DNA from: a virus
Virus record (IMG/VR): IMGVR_UViG_3300021365_001482
Span: 1-26,394 of that record
DNA: 26,394 nucleotides
Reading direction: 5' to 3' (one strand)
A program made the translations under genes and the position numbers. Below are positions 1-7,148 of the stretch, one piece after another (position 1 is the stretch's first letter; each line of letters opens with the position of its first letter). Below the pieces are notes generated by a model. That model made no database searches. It was not told where the DNA came from and was given only the letters and a program-made list of their open reading frames with translations.

Positions 1-483
1 TATGTCAAGATATCTGTTGTCATTGTCTGTGCAACCATATAAATCCATACAGTGTGCTTCATTGTTATCATCAAAGTAAAAAGTATGAGGGTACATGTTA
101 ATTTTGTATATGTTTTGCTGTTCTAAATCTTGTTTTATTTGTTTAATTTTTTCTTTCCAATTGGGTATGTTGTCTATCTGATTGGTTTCAATCAAAACAT
201 TAAGATTTTTATTGTACCATTTGAATTTAATTTCTCTTTTAGCATAATCAATATCTAATAATTCTGGAATATATTTTGTGTCTTTTAATTTTGAAAGATA
301 TACCACTTCTTGATCAAACCAGAAGTTGTATAATTCTTCATTCATAGATTCATTCTCAAAATAGTCGTTTGGATTCCAATTCATACAGAACACAGTGTTG
401 TCTTCGCTGACAAGCGGTTGGTAAAGCATATTCGCCACAGCGAGTCCTTGTTTATGTTTATAAAAATGCTTCCAATTAGGCAT
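1..483 (-). CDS. Partial protein with faint protein-kinase-like features (C-terminus outside window)
   Basis: The reading frame stays open from an ATG at 483 to the window edge, giving 161 residues without a stop, so the C-terminus is missing. The ATG overlaps the end of the preceding 2OG oxygenase gene by 8 nt, which implies cotranscription. The layout loosely recalls a kinase or aminoglycoside-phosphotransferase fold. There is a Glu (E59) in an early helix-like segment, then a stretch resembling 'YIPELLDID' with a following beta strand, then a catalytic-loop-like segment around N129-D139 (IN-MYPHTFYFDD), and a DFG-like 'MDLYG' with D147. The canonical HxDxxxxN is not intact. Function is therefore unknown and a pseudokinase or unrelated fold is possible. 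The gene's existence is much surer than its family. Confidence 0.6.
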   Translation of the reverse strand, partial: MPNWKHFYKHKQGLAVANMLYQPLVSEDNTVFCMNWNPNDYFENESMNEELYNFWFDQEVVYLSKLKDTKYIPELLDIDYAKREIKFKWYNKNLNVLIETNQIDNIPNWKEKIKQIKQDLEQQNIYKINMYPHTFYFDDNNEAHCMDLYGCTDNDNRYLDI

Positions 484-1153
484 ACACAATATCTATTTTA
501 AATCCACAAATTTGTTGCATCTTTAAAAGTTCATTTATTTTTGATCCATCACACAAAAATTTAATTGTGTGTTCATTAATTCTAGCAAAGGCATCTATTG
601 ATTGTTCTTTTGCTAATCTGTTGAGCAGTATTGAAAAAGAACTGTCAAAAAGATATCTTAAATTGTACACAGGATCGGTTGATGTCATAACAACCTGTCT
701 TGGATCATTCATCATACGGTTACTTTGCAATCTCTTGCGTATTACCAATTGATATCTGTTCTTGTATCCATAATTAGACGCTGAATGAAGCATTCCTGCG
801 TTCATCAAGTACACTGTGTTGTCTGGTTTACTAGAATACATTGTTTCATTTTCAATATCATGAAGAAAACTTTGTTCTGCATCTAGTGTGACATGATATC
901 TGTCATCTACATCAGCATGAACCGAATAACTTTTGCCGGGTGCCATTACAATTACTCTTGCTTCACCGTGATCTGGCAACTGTTTCAATAAATCTTCAAT
1001 GGCAGTGCCTTTATATTCTGGTAACACCTCCCAAGGATCATAAAAAAAGTCTCCTGTAGGTTTGTTCAAAGTATTTTTACCTTCTGGTAAATGCTTTACT
1101 AAATCAAATAATATTTTGGAATTGGTTTTGGTATCTAATTTTTTTAACATCAT
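476..1153 (-). CDS. 2-oxoglutarate/Fe(II)-dependent oxygenase, aspartyl/asparaginyl hydroxylase-like
   Basis: This 225-aa protein carries the jelly-roll Fe(II)/2OG signature. H79 and D81 form the HxD pair (S-V-H-A-D), H123 is the distal iron ligand after a 'VYLMNAG' strand, and R133 or R139 would bind the 2OG carboxylate. The spacing fits the aspartyl/asparaginyl beta-hydroxylase-like group, whose members hydroxylate peptide side chains or free amino-acid moieties; the substrate here cannot be read from sequence. About 85 C-terminal residues follow the catalytic core and are unassigned. Translation starts at a tandem ATG-ATG (1153/1150) with no clear Shine-Dalgarno. The gene is divergent from the PP-loop gene across a 60-bp promoter region. 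A second enzyme with the same active site lies at 8504-9163. Confidence 0.75.
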   Translation of the reverse strand: MMLKKLDTKTNSKILFDLVKHLPEGKNTLNKPTGDFFYDPWEVLPEYKGTAIEDLLKQLPDHGEARVIVMAPGKSYSVHADVDDRYHVTLDAEQSFLHDIENETMYSSKPDNTVYLMNAGMLHSASNYGYKNRYQLVIRKRLQSNRMMNDPRQVVMTSTDPVYNLRYLFDSSFSILLNRLAKEQSIDAFARINEHTIKFLCDGSKINELLKMQQICGFKIDIVYA

Positions 1154-1169
1154 TTGTACTTATCGTAAA

Positions 1170-1177
1170 TTATAATG
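1170..1177. promoter_or_regulatory. Self-complementary -10-like element in the divergent intergenic region
   Basis: ATTATAAT is its own reverse complement and therefore presents TATAAT on both strands, in the 60-bp gap between divergently transcribed genes (starts at 1153 and 1214). No good TTGACA-like -35 sits 16-18 nt upstream on either strand, so use as a host-type promoter is uncertain. Confidence 0.3.
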
Positions 1178-1191
1178 TGCGTAGTTAATAG

Positions 1192-1200
1192 CGATAAATA
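1192..1200 (+). promoter_or_regulatory. T4-type late promoter (CGATAAATA)
   Basis: CGATAAATA matches the T4-type late -10 consensus (TATAAATA; NATAAATA in relatives) and is identical to the element at 18382-18390 ahead of a fibre gene. It lies 13 nt before the ATG at 1214, so the transcript would have a leader of only a few nucleotides. No Shine-Dalgarno is visible there. Confidence 0.45.
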
Positions 1201-1213
1201 GAAATGTCCATAT

Positions 1214-2020
1214 ATGTCCAATTTAGAAAATATAAGATCTCTATACCAATCTAGTGCCTATCATGATATCCTTCATGATGTAAATGGAGTAATATTTCCT
1301 TTCAATCCTGAATGGAAAAATATTGGTATCAGTGTGAGCGGTGGTGCAGACAGTGCCTTAATGAGTGTGCTGTTGTGCAGTATTATATCTCAATTGAAAT
1401 CTAACACCAATGTACACATCATAACCAATATAAGATGTTGGAAAACCAGACCTTGGCAAAAACAAAACAGTTTGAATGTGTTCAATTGGATTACTAATTC
1501 TTTTCCTAACATACAATTTAAAAGACATGAAAATTTTATTGCTCCTGATTTAGAATGGGGATCAATAGGACCCAACATACAGGATGAATATGGCAAATTA
1601 AAAAGCGGAAATCAAATAGAATTAAGAGCACACGCAGAATATGTGGCTCATACAGAAAATTTAGATGCTTGGTACTGTGGTGTGACCAAGAATCCAGACA
1701 AAGAATTTGATGGTCGTCTATTGGATCGAGACATCGAAGATGTTACATTAGACAGACTGATCAAAACACACATGGGCGGCTTGGCTTGTCACCCTTTCAC
1801 ACACGTTCAAAAAGATTGGATAGTTGCTCAATATAAAAAATTAGGCATAATGGACCTATTTGATCTTACAAGAAGTTGTGAAGGTGATAATCAGACATAT
1901 CCTGAAATCTTTGGAGACTTAGATTACAAGACATATGTTTCAGGGTCGCCTGTGCCAGTGTGTGGTAAATGTTTTTGGTGTAAAGAACGAGAATGGGGAG
2001 TTAGCAAATGTCAAGACTGA
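1214..2020 (+). CDS. PP-loop ATPase, QueC-like (7-cyano-7-deazaguanine synthase-like)
   Basis: This 268-aa protein has the ATP-pyrophosphatase PP-loop SGGADS at residues 42-47. Its C-terminus carries a QueC-type zinc site: C222 in a 'TRSC' motif, then C250, C253 and C256 in a C-x2-C-x2-C cluster. The segment before C222 (a conserved K, a short helix, then 'DLTRSC') also follows the QueC pattern. The fold adenylates a carboxylate or similar group; in QueC the product is preQ0. No QueD, QueE, FolE or DNA-transglycosylase gene is in the window, so a deazaguanine role is not established and a related amide- or nitrile-forming reaction is possible. First gene of the only plus-strand cassette; its last 13 nt overlap the next gene. 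Confidence 0.75.
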   Translation: MSNLENIRSLYQSSAYHDILHDVNGVIFPFNPEWKNIGISVSGGADSALMSVLLCSIISQLKSNTNVHIITNIRCWKTRPWQKQNSLNVFNWITNSFPNIQFKRHENFIAPDLEWGSIGPNIQDEYGKLKSGNQIELRAHAEYVAHTENLDAWYCGVTKNPDKEFDGRLLDRDIEDVTLDRLIKTHMGGLACHPFTHVQKDWIVAQYKKLGIMDLFDLTRSCEGDNQTYPEIFGDLDYKTYVSGSPVPVCGKCFWCKEREWGVSKCQD

Positions 2021-2625
2021 TAACTTTTGGTTGTTCGTATGCTTATGGCACAGGATTACCTGACTGTAACAATTGGATGTTTGATAAACTGCATAATCTA
2101 AAACCCAGCAAATTAGGATGGGCAAGTTTATTGGCTAACAAAATGAAAGTTGAATGTGTGAACGAATCTTTTCCAGGATCAAGCAACACAGAAATACTGT
2201 ACAATGTTTTAAAATTTGATTACAAACCTAATGACACTGTGGTTGTTATGTGGACACACTTTGTGAGAGACATGCTGTTTAATTTTCCTCATAAATTTCC
2301 TTTCTTTAGAGATAGATTAGGTCCTTGGGCAAAAACAAATCAAGAACGCAAATGGGCAGAGTATTTGAGTGAAAAAGATTATGCAATGAAAAGTTGGTTC
2401 AATATACAACATGCAGATTTACATCTACAAAAACAAGGTGTAAATTATATTCATTATCCTGCGACACCTGAAGAATTAAATAAAAACAAATTAGAATTTA
2501 TACAAGTAGAAAACTATCATAGCGATGGTATCGTGTACTTGGACACAGCAACAGACGATATGCACCCTGGAGAAAAAACAAATCAACTGTTGTGCGAATC
2601 AATATATAGGAGATTACATGACTGA
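2008..2625 (+). CDS. SGNH/GDSL-family hydrolase
   Basis: This 205-aa protein shows the SGNH blocks in order. An N-terminal strand ends in F-G-C-S with S10 as the likely nucleophile (the usual GDS Asp is replaced by Cys). Next comes 'FPGSSN' (about 55-60) with the block II Gly and block III Asn, and finally D183-x-x-H186 followed by Pro-Gly as the catalytic Asp-His pair. Family members are esterases, acyl- or acetyl-esterases and acyltransferases, often acting on carbohydrates. There is no signal peptide, so action in the infected cytoplasm or on virions is likely. The start at 2008 is supported by GGGGAG at 1995-2000. It overlaps its upstream neighbour by 13 nt and its downstream neighbour by 8 nt, so it is translationally linked to the PP-loop and radical SAM genes. 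Confidence 0.7.
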   Translation: MSRLITFGCSYAYGTGLPDCNNWMFDKLHNLKPSKLGWASLLANKMKVECVNESFPGSSNTEILYNVLKFDYKPNDTVVVMWTHFVRDMLFNFPHKFPFFRDRLGPWAKTNQERKWAEYLSEKDYAMKSWFNIQHADLHLQKQGVNYIHYPATPEELNKNKLEFIQVENYHSDGIVYLDTATDDMHPGEKTNQLLCESIYRRLHD

Positions 2626-4036
2626 TAGCAACGAGTATTGGCAAAATCCTAAAGACACCCAGTTGGGTAAATGGCAAAAAGAACTTGAATCTGTATCAGG
2701 CAGTTCTACGTTTTGTATTCTACCATGGATACATTTTGCTACCAGACCCAATGGAGATATGAGATTGTGTTGCTCAGCAAACGCCAGCGGTGCTGGTACC
2801 GACCACGAAGTGGGACTGGTTAAAAAGGAAGATGGCACTCCTGCAAACTTTGGCAAGGACACTCCTATGGAAGCATGGAACAACGATTACATGAAATCAG
2901 TGCGTACAACTATGATGAATGGCAAAGTACCTGCCAGTTGTAGCAAATGTTTTCAAGAAGAAAAAGTAGGTGTTGTGAGTAAACGTATATGGGAAACTGG
3001 TACGTGGTACAAAGATGGAGTTGATATACCCGAGTTACTGCGTCAAACTAAAGAAGATGGCACAGTGCCTGAACAATTAATGTATCTGGATCTAAGACTT
3101 GGACACACTTGTAATATCAAATGTGTGATGTGTTCTCCGCATGACAGTTCAAAATGGGTTAAGGATTGGCAACAGTTGATGCCTCAATTAAAAGATAAAA
3201 CTGTAAAAGATCAATTACAATGGAATAAAAAAGAATTCAATAACAAATGGCATGAAAAAGATACGTTCTGGCAAGAGATGTACGCACAGATTCCTAATCT
3301 TAAACAGGTTTATTTTGCAGGCGGTGAGCCTTTAATGATTAAAGAACACAAACAGTTTATTGAAGAAATTATCAGACAAGGCTATCAAGATAAAATATTG
3401 TTGCGTTACAACTCTAATGGCTTGTTAGTGGATGAAGATTTAATCCAATTGTGGAGCAAGTTTAGAAAAGTTAAATTTGCTGTCAGCATGGATGCCATGG
3501 GCAAACGTGATGAGTACATACGTTTTCCTACAAATTTTGATACAGTGGAAAAAACTTTACACATGCTGGATAACACGCCAGACAATATTCAAACCAGTTT
3601 AGCCACAGCAATACAAATTTTCAACATCAAACACTTGCCCGACTTTATGAAATGGAAAGTGCAAAGTGGTTTTAAAAAGTTAAATGAAGGCACTGTGCCT
3701 GGTGGAGTACAAATGGGAGGTGGATTAGTGAACATGCACCTATTGTATATTCCAACATTCTTAAGCATACAGATATTGCCTAAAGAAGACAAACAAGAAG
3801 TTGAAGAAAGATTTATGGACTTTAAAGACTGGCTATGGAAAAATTATAGACAAGATGATGAGTATTGGAAACACAATCCTTATGGTTGGCGTCGTTGGGA
3901 GGCTGTGTTAAAACATATGAATCAAAATGATCACAGTAATCTACTTCCAGGATTCAAAGAATATGTTACAAAATTAGATGCCATAAGAGGCATAGATGCA
4001 AAATCTATATTTCCTGAATTGGAGCATTTATTATGA
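2618..4036 (+). CDS. Radical SAM protein with N-terminal twitch-like Cys domain (copy A)
   Basis: The start is ATG 2618, preceded by AGGAG at 2608-2612; the in-frame ATG further upstream lies inside the previous gene. The product is 472 aa. Residues about 30-115 form an N-terminal cysteine domain (C33, C51, C52, C108, C111) of the kind in 'twitch domain-containing radical SAM' proteins and probably bind an auxiliary iron-sulfur cluster. The radical SAM core follows, with the C165-x3-C169-x2-C172 cluster and GGEP at 235-238 for SAM binding, then a 'YNSNG' strand. Twitch/SPASM-type enzymes usually modify peptides or proteins, though some act on carbohydrates; the substrate is unknown. It overlaps the next radical SAM gene by ATGA, implying paired enzymes. 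A diverged homologue is at 5874-7148. Confidence 0.9.
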   Translation: MTDSNEYWQNPKDTQLGKWQKELESVSGSSTFCILPWIHFATRPNGDMRLCCSANASGAGTDHEVGLVKKEDGTPANFGKDTPMEAWNNDYMKSVRTTMMNGKVPASCSKCFQEEKVGVVSKRIWETGTWYKDGVDIPELLRQTKEDGTVPEQLMYLDLRLGHTCNIKCVMCSPHDSSKWVKDWQQLMPQLKDKTVKDQLQWNKKEFNNKWHEKDTFWQEMYAQIPNLKQVYFAGGEPLMIKEHKQFIEEIIRQGYQDKILLRYNSNGLLVDEDLIQLWSKFRKVKFAVSMDAMGKRDEYIRFPTNFDTVEKTLHMLDNTPDNIQTSLATAIQIFNIKHLPDFMKWKVQSGFKKLNEGTVPGGVQMGGGLVNMHLLYIPTFLSIQILPKEDKQEVEERFMDFKDWLWKNYRQDDEYWKHNPYGWRRWEAVLKHMNQNDHSNLLPGFKEYVTKLDAIRGIDAKSIFPELEHLL

Positions 4037-4995
4037 ACGTAGTACAAGTATGGAATCCCCAACCTAAAGAAGTGTTGCGTATAGAATTTATGATCGGTAA
4101 CACTTGTAATTTTTCTTGTTGGTACTGTTTCGAAGGTTCACATGAAGGCACTCACAGATGGACAGATGACATGGATCAATTGGTGCTAAATTTTAAACAT
4201 CTATTTCAAAAATACAGAGCAGTAGGCAAAACAAAACTGGAACTGCACATTGTGGGAGGAGAACCTACATTGTGGCCTAGACTAGGTGAGTTTGTAACAG
4301 AAATCAGAAAAGAAATACCTTCATACATCACAATCAGTTCCAATGGTAGTAGAACTGTGAGATGGTGGCGCAAGTATGGTGAAGTGTTTGACAAAATTTT
4401 ATTGAGTGCTCATTGGAAACAATGTGACGTGCCACATTTTATTGAAGTGGCAGACACACTGCATGAACTGGATAGAAGTCCTAACGCAATGGTTTTGATG
4501 GATCCAACTCAATGGGACGTGTGTTTAGGCTTGATTGATAAATTTAAAAAAAGTAAACATGATTGGTTTATAAGTGCTATGGAAGTGATGCATCGCACAA
4601 TCACTTACACCGACGAACAAAAAGCATTCGTCGCCAAACCCACAAAAAGAAGACCTAGTCTATGGCATTTATGGACACACAGAAAACATTTAAAAAGTGA
4701 ACCCACTATTAAGTTTGAAGATGGATCAAAGAAACAGGTTAATCGCAATTGGCTTGTATTGAACAAGCAAAATGACTTCCGAGGTTGGATGTGTAATATA
4801 GGAGTAGACAGCATGATGATTGATCCTGCTGGTCTGATAACAAGTGCTTGTAGAACTAGTCTGTTTGAAGATTACAACATATATGATCCAGACTTTGTGA
4901 CAAAATTTAATCCTGATATCAAACCAAAAATTTGTGACAAACGCAACACTTGTATGTGTCAGCCTGAAAGTTTATTGGATAAAGTTAAACTTTAG
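4033..4995 (+). CDS. Radical SAM protein with C-terminal GWxCNxG cysteine domain (copy A)
   Basis: This 320-aa protein has the radical SAM cluster C25-x3-C29-x2-C32 (T-C-N-F-S-C-W-Y-C), GGEP at 75-78 and a 'SSNGS' strand. A SPASM/twitch-like C-terminal domain holds C254 in GWMCNIG, C273, then C301, C307 and C309, enough for one or more auxiliary clusters. The same C-terminal signature recurs in the genes at 4985-5881 and 10733-11821, defining a three-member family in this phage. It starts within the stop of copy A of the twitch enzyme (ATGA, with GGAG at 4021-4024). Its 3' end overlaps the convergent minus-strand gene by 11 nt. The reaction is unknown; family context suggests peptide or glycan modification. 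Confidence 0.88.
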   Translation: MNVVQVWNPQPKEVLRIEFMIGNTCNFSCWYCFEGSHEGTHRWTDDMDQLVLNFKHLFQKYRAVGKTKLELHIVGGEPTLWPRLGEFVTEIRKEIPSYITISSNGSRTVRWWRKYGEVFDKILLSAHWKQCDVPHFIEVADTLHELDRSPNAMVLMDPTQWDVCLGLIDKFKKSKHDWFISAMEVMHRTITYTDEQKAFVAKPTKRRPSLWHLWTHRKHLKSEPTIKFEDGSKKQVNRNWLVLNKQNDFRGWMCNIGVDSMMIDPAGLITSACRTSLFEDYNIYDPDFVTKFNPDIKPKICDKRNTCMCQPESLLDKVKL

Positions 4996-5881
4996 ATTTT
5001 GTAATATTAATATCTGCGGCACATGTACACCATTCACGTGTACAGTCAATTGATTCAGTAGGTTGAACAAACGTACCTTCATAGATATTTCCGATAGGTC
5101 CTCCCACTCTACAAGTGGCTCTATGCACTTCTCCGTCCCAATTGATCATTAAACTTTCCAATCCTGCATTGCATTTCCAGCCTTTGAATTGATTTGTTTT
5201 TTCAATCAGCAAGTCGTTTGTGTTGCAAGATTCTGTTTCGTCTATCAATGTGTTGTGTGGGGGATTATGATTTTGTGCCACCAAAAAATCTTTTTCTTCT
5301 GCAGAGTAACGTTCCATATCTTCAAAAATATCATGCGTTTCTGTCCAACGAATTGGACGTAGAGCATAGTTTATTCCTGCTTCTTTTAGGCGTCTACAAG
5401 CGTCAGAGACGTCATCTAACTGCCCTGGTAACATCATTACGTGTGCTAGTATATTTTTATTTTTTGTTTGTTGTGCGACGTTTAAAACGGTTTCTATCAC
5501 CTTTTGGTAGTCGTATTCGAAGTGTATAGAGAACACAATATGGTTTATCAGTCTATCCAAAATATCTATGTAGAACTCTGCAGTTCTTGTTCCGTTTGTG
5601 GTCACATTTAACCAAGACACTTTTGGTTTAGCATACTCCAATAGTTCTAAAATTTTTGGATGCACACAAGGTTCTCCACCTGTAAAACTGATTCGCATGT
5701 TGTTGATTTTGGAAAGTTCATCCACAGCATTTTTTAAAATGTCAATGTCTGTGTGAGGACTTGTATTGTCATGTATCACTGCTGGACAATAAGAACAATC
5801 GTAATTGCATCTTTTTCCAAGATTCCATTCAACTTTTACACTCTGTTGTATGTGAGGATATAGATGTTCAACTTTAAACAT
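4985..5881 (-). CDS. Radical SAM protein with C-terminal GWxCNxG cysteine domain (copy B)
   Basis: This 298-aa homologue of 4033-4995 has C25-x3-C29-x2-C32 (R-C-N-Y-D-C-S-Y-C), a 'FTGGEP' SAM motif and a 'TTNGT' strand. The C-terminal auxiliary-cluster domain has C237 (GWKCNAG), C257, C280, C285 and C287, matching copy A ligand for ligand, including the final C-x-C. It is the last gene of the long minus-strand operon. It overlaps the upstream twitch radical SAM gene by 8 nt, and its 3' end meets the plus-strand cassette tail to tail. GGAG lies about 10 nt before the ATG. The partner order (twitch enzyme first, this enzyme second) repeats the plus-strand pair. Confidence 0.88.
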   Translation of the reverse strand: MFKVEHLYPHIQQSVKVEWNLGKRCNYDCSYCPAVIHDNTSPHTDIDILKNAVDELSKINNMRISFTGGEPCVHPKILELLEYAKPKVSWLNVTTNGTRTAEFYIDILDRLINHIVFSIHFEYDYQKVIETVLNVAQQTKNKNILAHVMMLPGQLDDVSDACRRLKEAGINYALRPIRWTETHDIFEDMERYSAEEKDFLVAQNHNPPHNTLIDETESCNTNDLLIEKTNQFKGWKCNAGLESLMINWDGEVHRATCRVGGPIGNIYEGTFVQPTESIDCTREWCTCAADINITKSKV

Positions 5882-7148
5882 AATCTTGAAACTCCGGATT
5901 TATTTTTTCAAACGGTCCTTGGTTTCTTGTTAGATCAAGTTTTCTGTTAAAGTCTACGCAATCTTGCCAATATTGATTAAGGTCTTTTGCTTGTAAAAAA
6001 TTAATGTTATCTTGTATTTGTTGTTGTGTAATTTTTTCCAATACTGGGTGTTGTTTTACTATTTCATAATCTTTAATCTTAGGTTTCATTGCCTCTAATT
6101 TTGCTACCACTTGATCTTTTAATGCTTTGGGTAGAACCTGTGCCGATAATGCTCTAGGATAATTTACTCTGTGACTGTAAAACACAATCTTCATATCATT
6201 TAAAAAATAGTCAATCACTTTGTCTATTTGTAGAATATTGTTTGCTTGTACAGTAAAAGCACCCACGATTCGACTGACTGTTGGAATCTTTTTCATTTCT
6301 TTAATATTGTATTCAACATCCGAAAACTTTCCATTACCTCGAATGTATTCATATATGTCATGCAATCCGTCTATGCTTACATTGACAGCAACACTTTTAA
6401 ACTTGGGCCAATAGTCATGCACTGTTCTTCCGCCTTTGATTCCTAATTTAGTGCCGTTGGTTGCATATTTTATTTCAATGTTATCTCCATTCTTGGATAA
6501 CAAATCTAATATTTTATAATGCACAGGATCCATTAACGGTTCTCCACCTGCAAATTCTACACGTCTAAAGTAAGGTAAAAGTTTTTCAAGGTTTTCCCAA
6601 AAATGATCTTTATCTTCAAATATTCCTACATAAGGTGCTTTCGTTAATCCTAAATTTTCAACAGCGTCTACTAGATAGTTTCCTTCTTTTTTGTAATGAT
6701 CGACAATAGACGTCCAATCTTTCCATTGAGTAGAATCTAAAGGATTACACATTCTACATTTTAAATTGCATAAGTTATTAATTTTAATTTCTATTGTGGG
6801 CAATTCAAACGGCATTGAATAATCATCGTTAAGTTTGTCTAATGCATTTGGGTATAAATTAATTCTAGATTCCGGAGATGAATCAGTAATATGTCTTTGA
6901 CGCAGACTTTGTACTCCTTGATCTTCTAAATCAAAACAAGGTTCACACACATCTGGACGTTCATCGTTTAACACTTGACGTCTTACATCTTTCATTTTGT
7001 CAGAGTTCCATGCTTCTTCCAGACTCATGTCTTTTATATTGCCTATAGGAAGACTACGACAGCAAACTTTAATTGCTCCGTCTTCTCTAGTAGCCAATCC
7101 TGTGAAAGGATGCATACAAAAAGTACAACTGTTTTTATTTTTCTTCAT
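5874..7148 (-). CDS. Radical SAM protein with N-terminal twitch-like Cys domain (copy B)
   Basis: ATG 7148 was chosen because a purine-rich GGGAAGAAG immediately precedes it and it keeps the overlap with the upstream gene to 14 nt; ATG 7190 would add 14 residues and a 56-nt overlap. The 424-aa product has an N-terminal cysteine domain (C8, C11, C29, C30, C68, C71). The radical SAM core has C127-x3-C131-x2-C134, GGEP at 201-204 and a 'YATNGT' strand. The spacing of N-terminal cysteines and the 'EAWNSD' segment parallel copy A at 2618-4036 ('EAWNND'). Overall similarity looks distant, so this is not a recent duplication. The final ~100 residues are helical and unassigned. Confidence 0.9.
   Translation of the reverse strand: MKKNKNSCTFCMHPFTGLATREDGAIKVCCRSLPIGNIKDMSLEEAWNSDKMKDVRRQVLNDERPDVCEPCFDLEDQGVQSLRQRHITDSSPESRINLYPNALDKLNDDYSMPFELPTIEIKINNLCNLKCRMCNPLDSTQWKDWTSIVDHYKKEGNYLVDAVENLGLTKAPYVGIFEDKDHFWENLEKLLPYFRRVEFAGGEPLMDPVHYKILDLLSKNGDNIEIKYATNGTKLGIKGGRTVHDYWPKFKSVAVNVSIDGLHDIYEYIRGNGKFSDVEYNIKEMKKIPTVSRIVGAFTVQANNILQIDKVIDYFLNDMKIVFYSHRVNYPRALSAQVLPKALKDQVVAKLEAMKPKIKDYEIVKQHPVLEKITQQQIQDNINFLQAKDLNQYWQDCVDFNRKLDLTRNQGPFEKINPEFQDYV

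Noticed and set aside
1154-1170. GATAAGTA on the minus strand as a late promoter for the 2OG oxygenase
   Set aside because: It departs from NATAAATA at a core position and lies too close to the ATG.
2525-2617. Upstream in-frame ATG extending the radical SAM protein by 31 residues
   Set aside because: It lies inside the SGNH hydrolase gene, the extension is unlike the family, and AGGAG sits right before ATG 2618.
4981-4993. AAAGT-TAA-ACTTT palindrome as a bidirectional terminator
   Set aside because: The stem is only 5 bp with no GC pairs except one, and no T-run follows on either strand.
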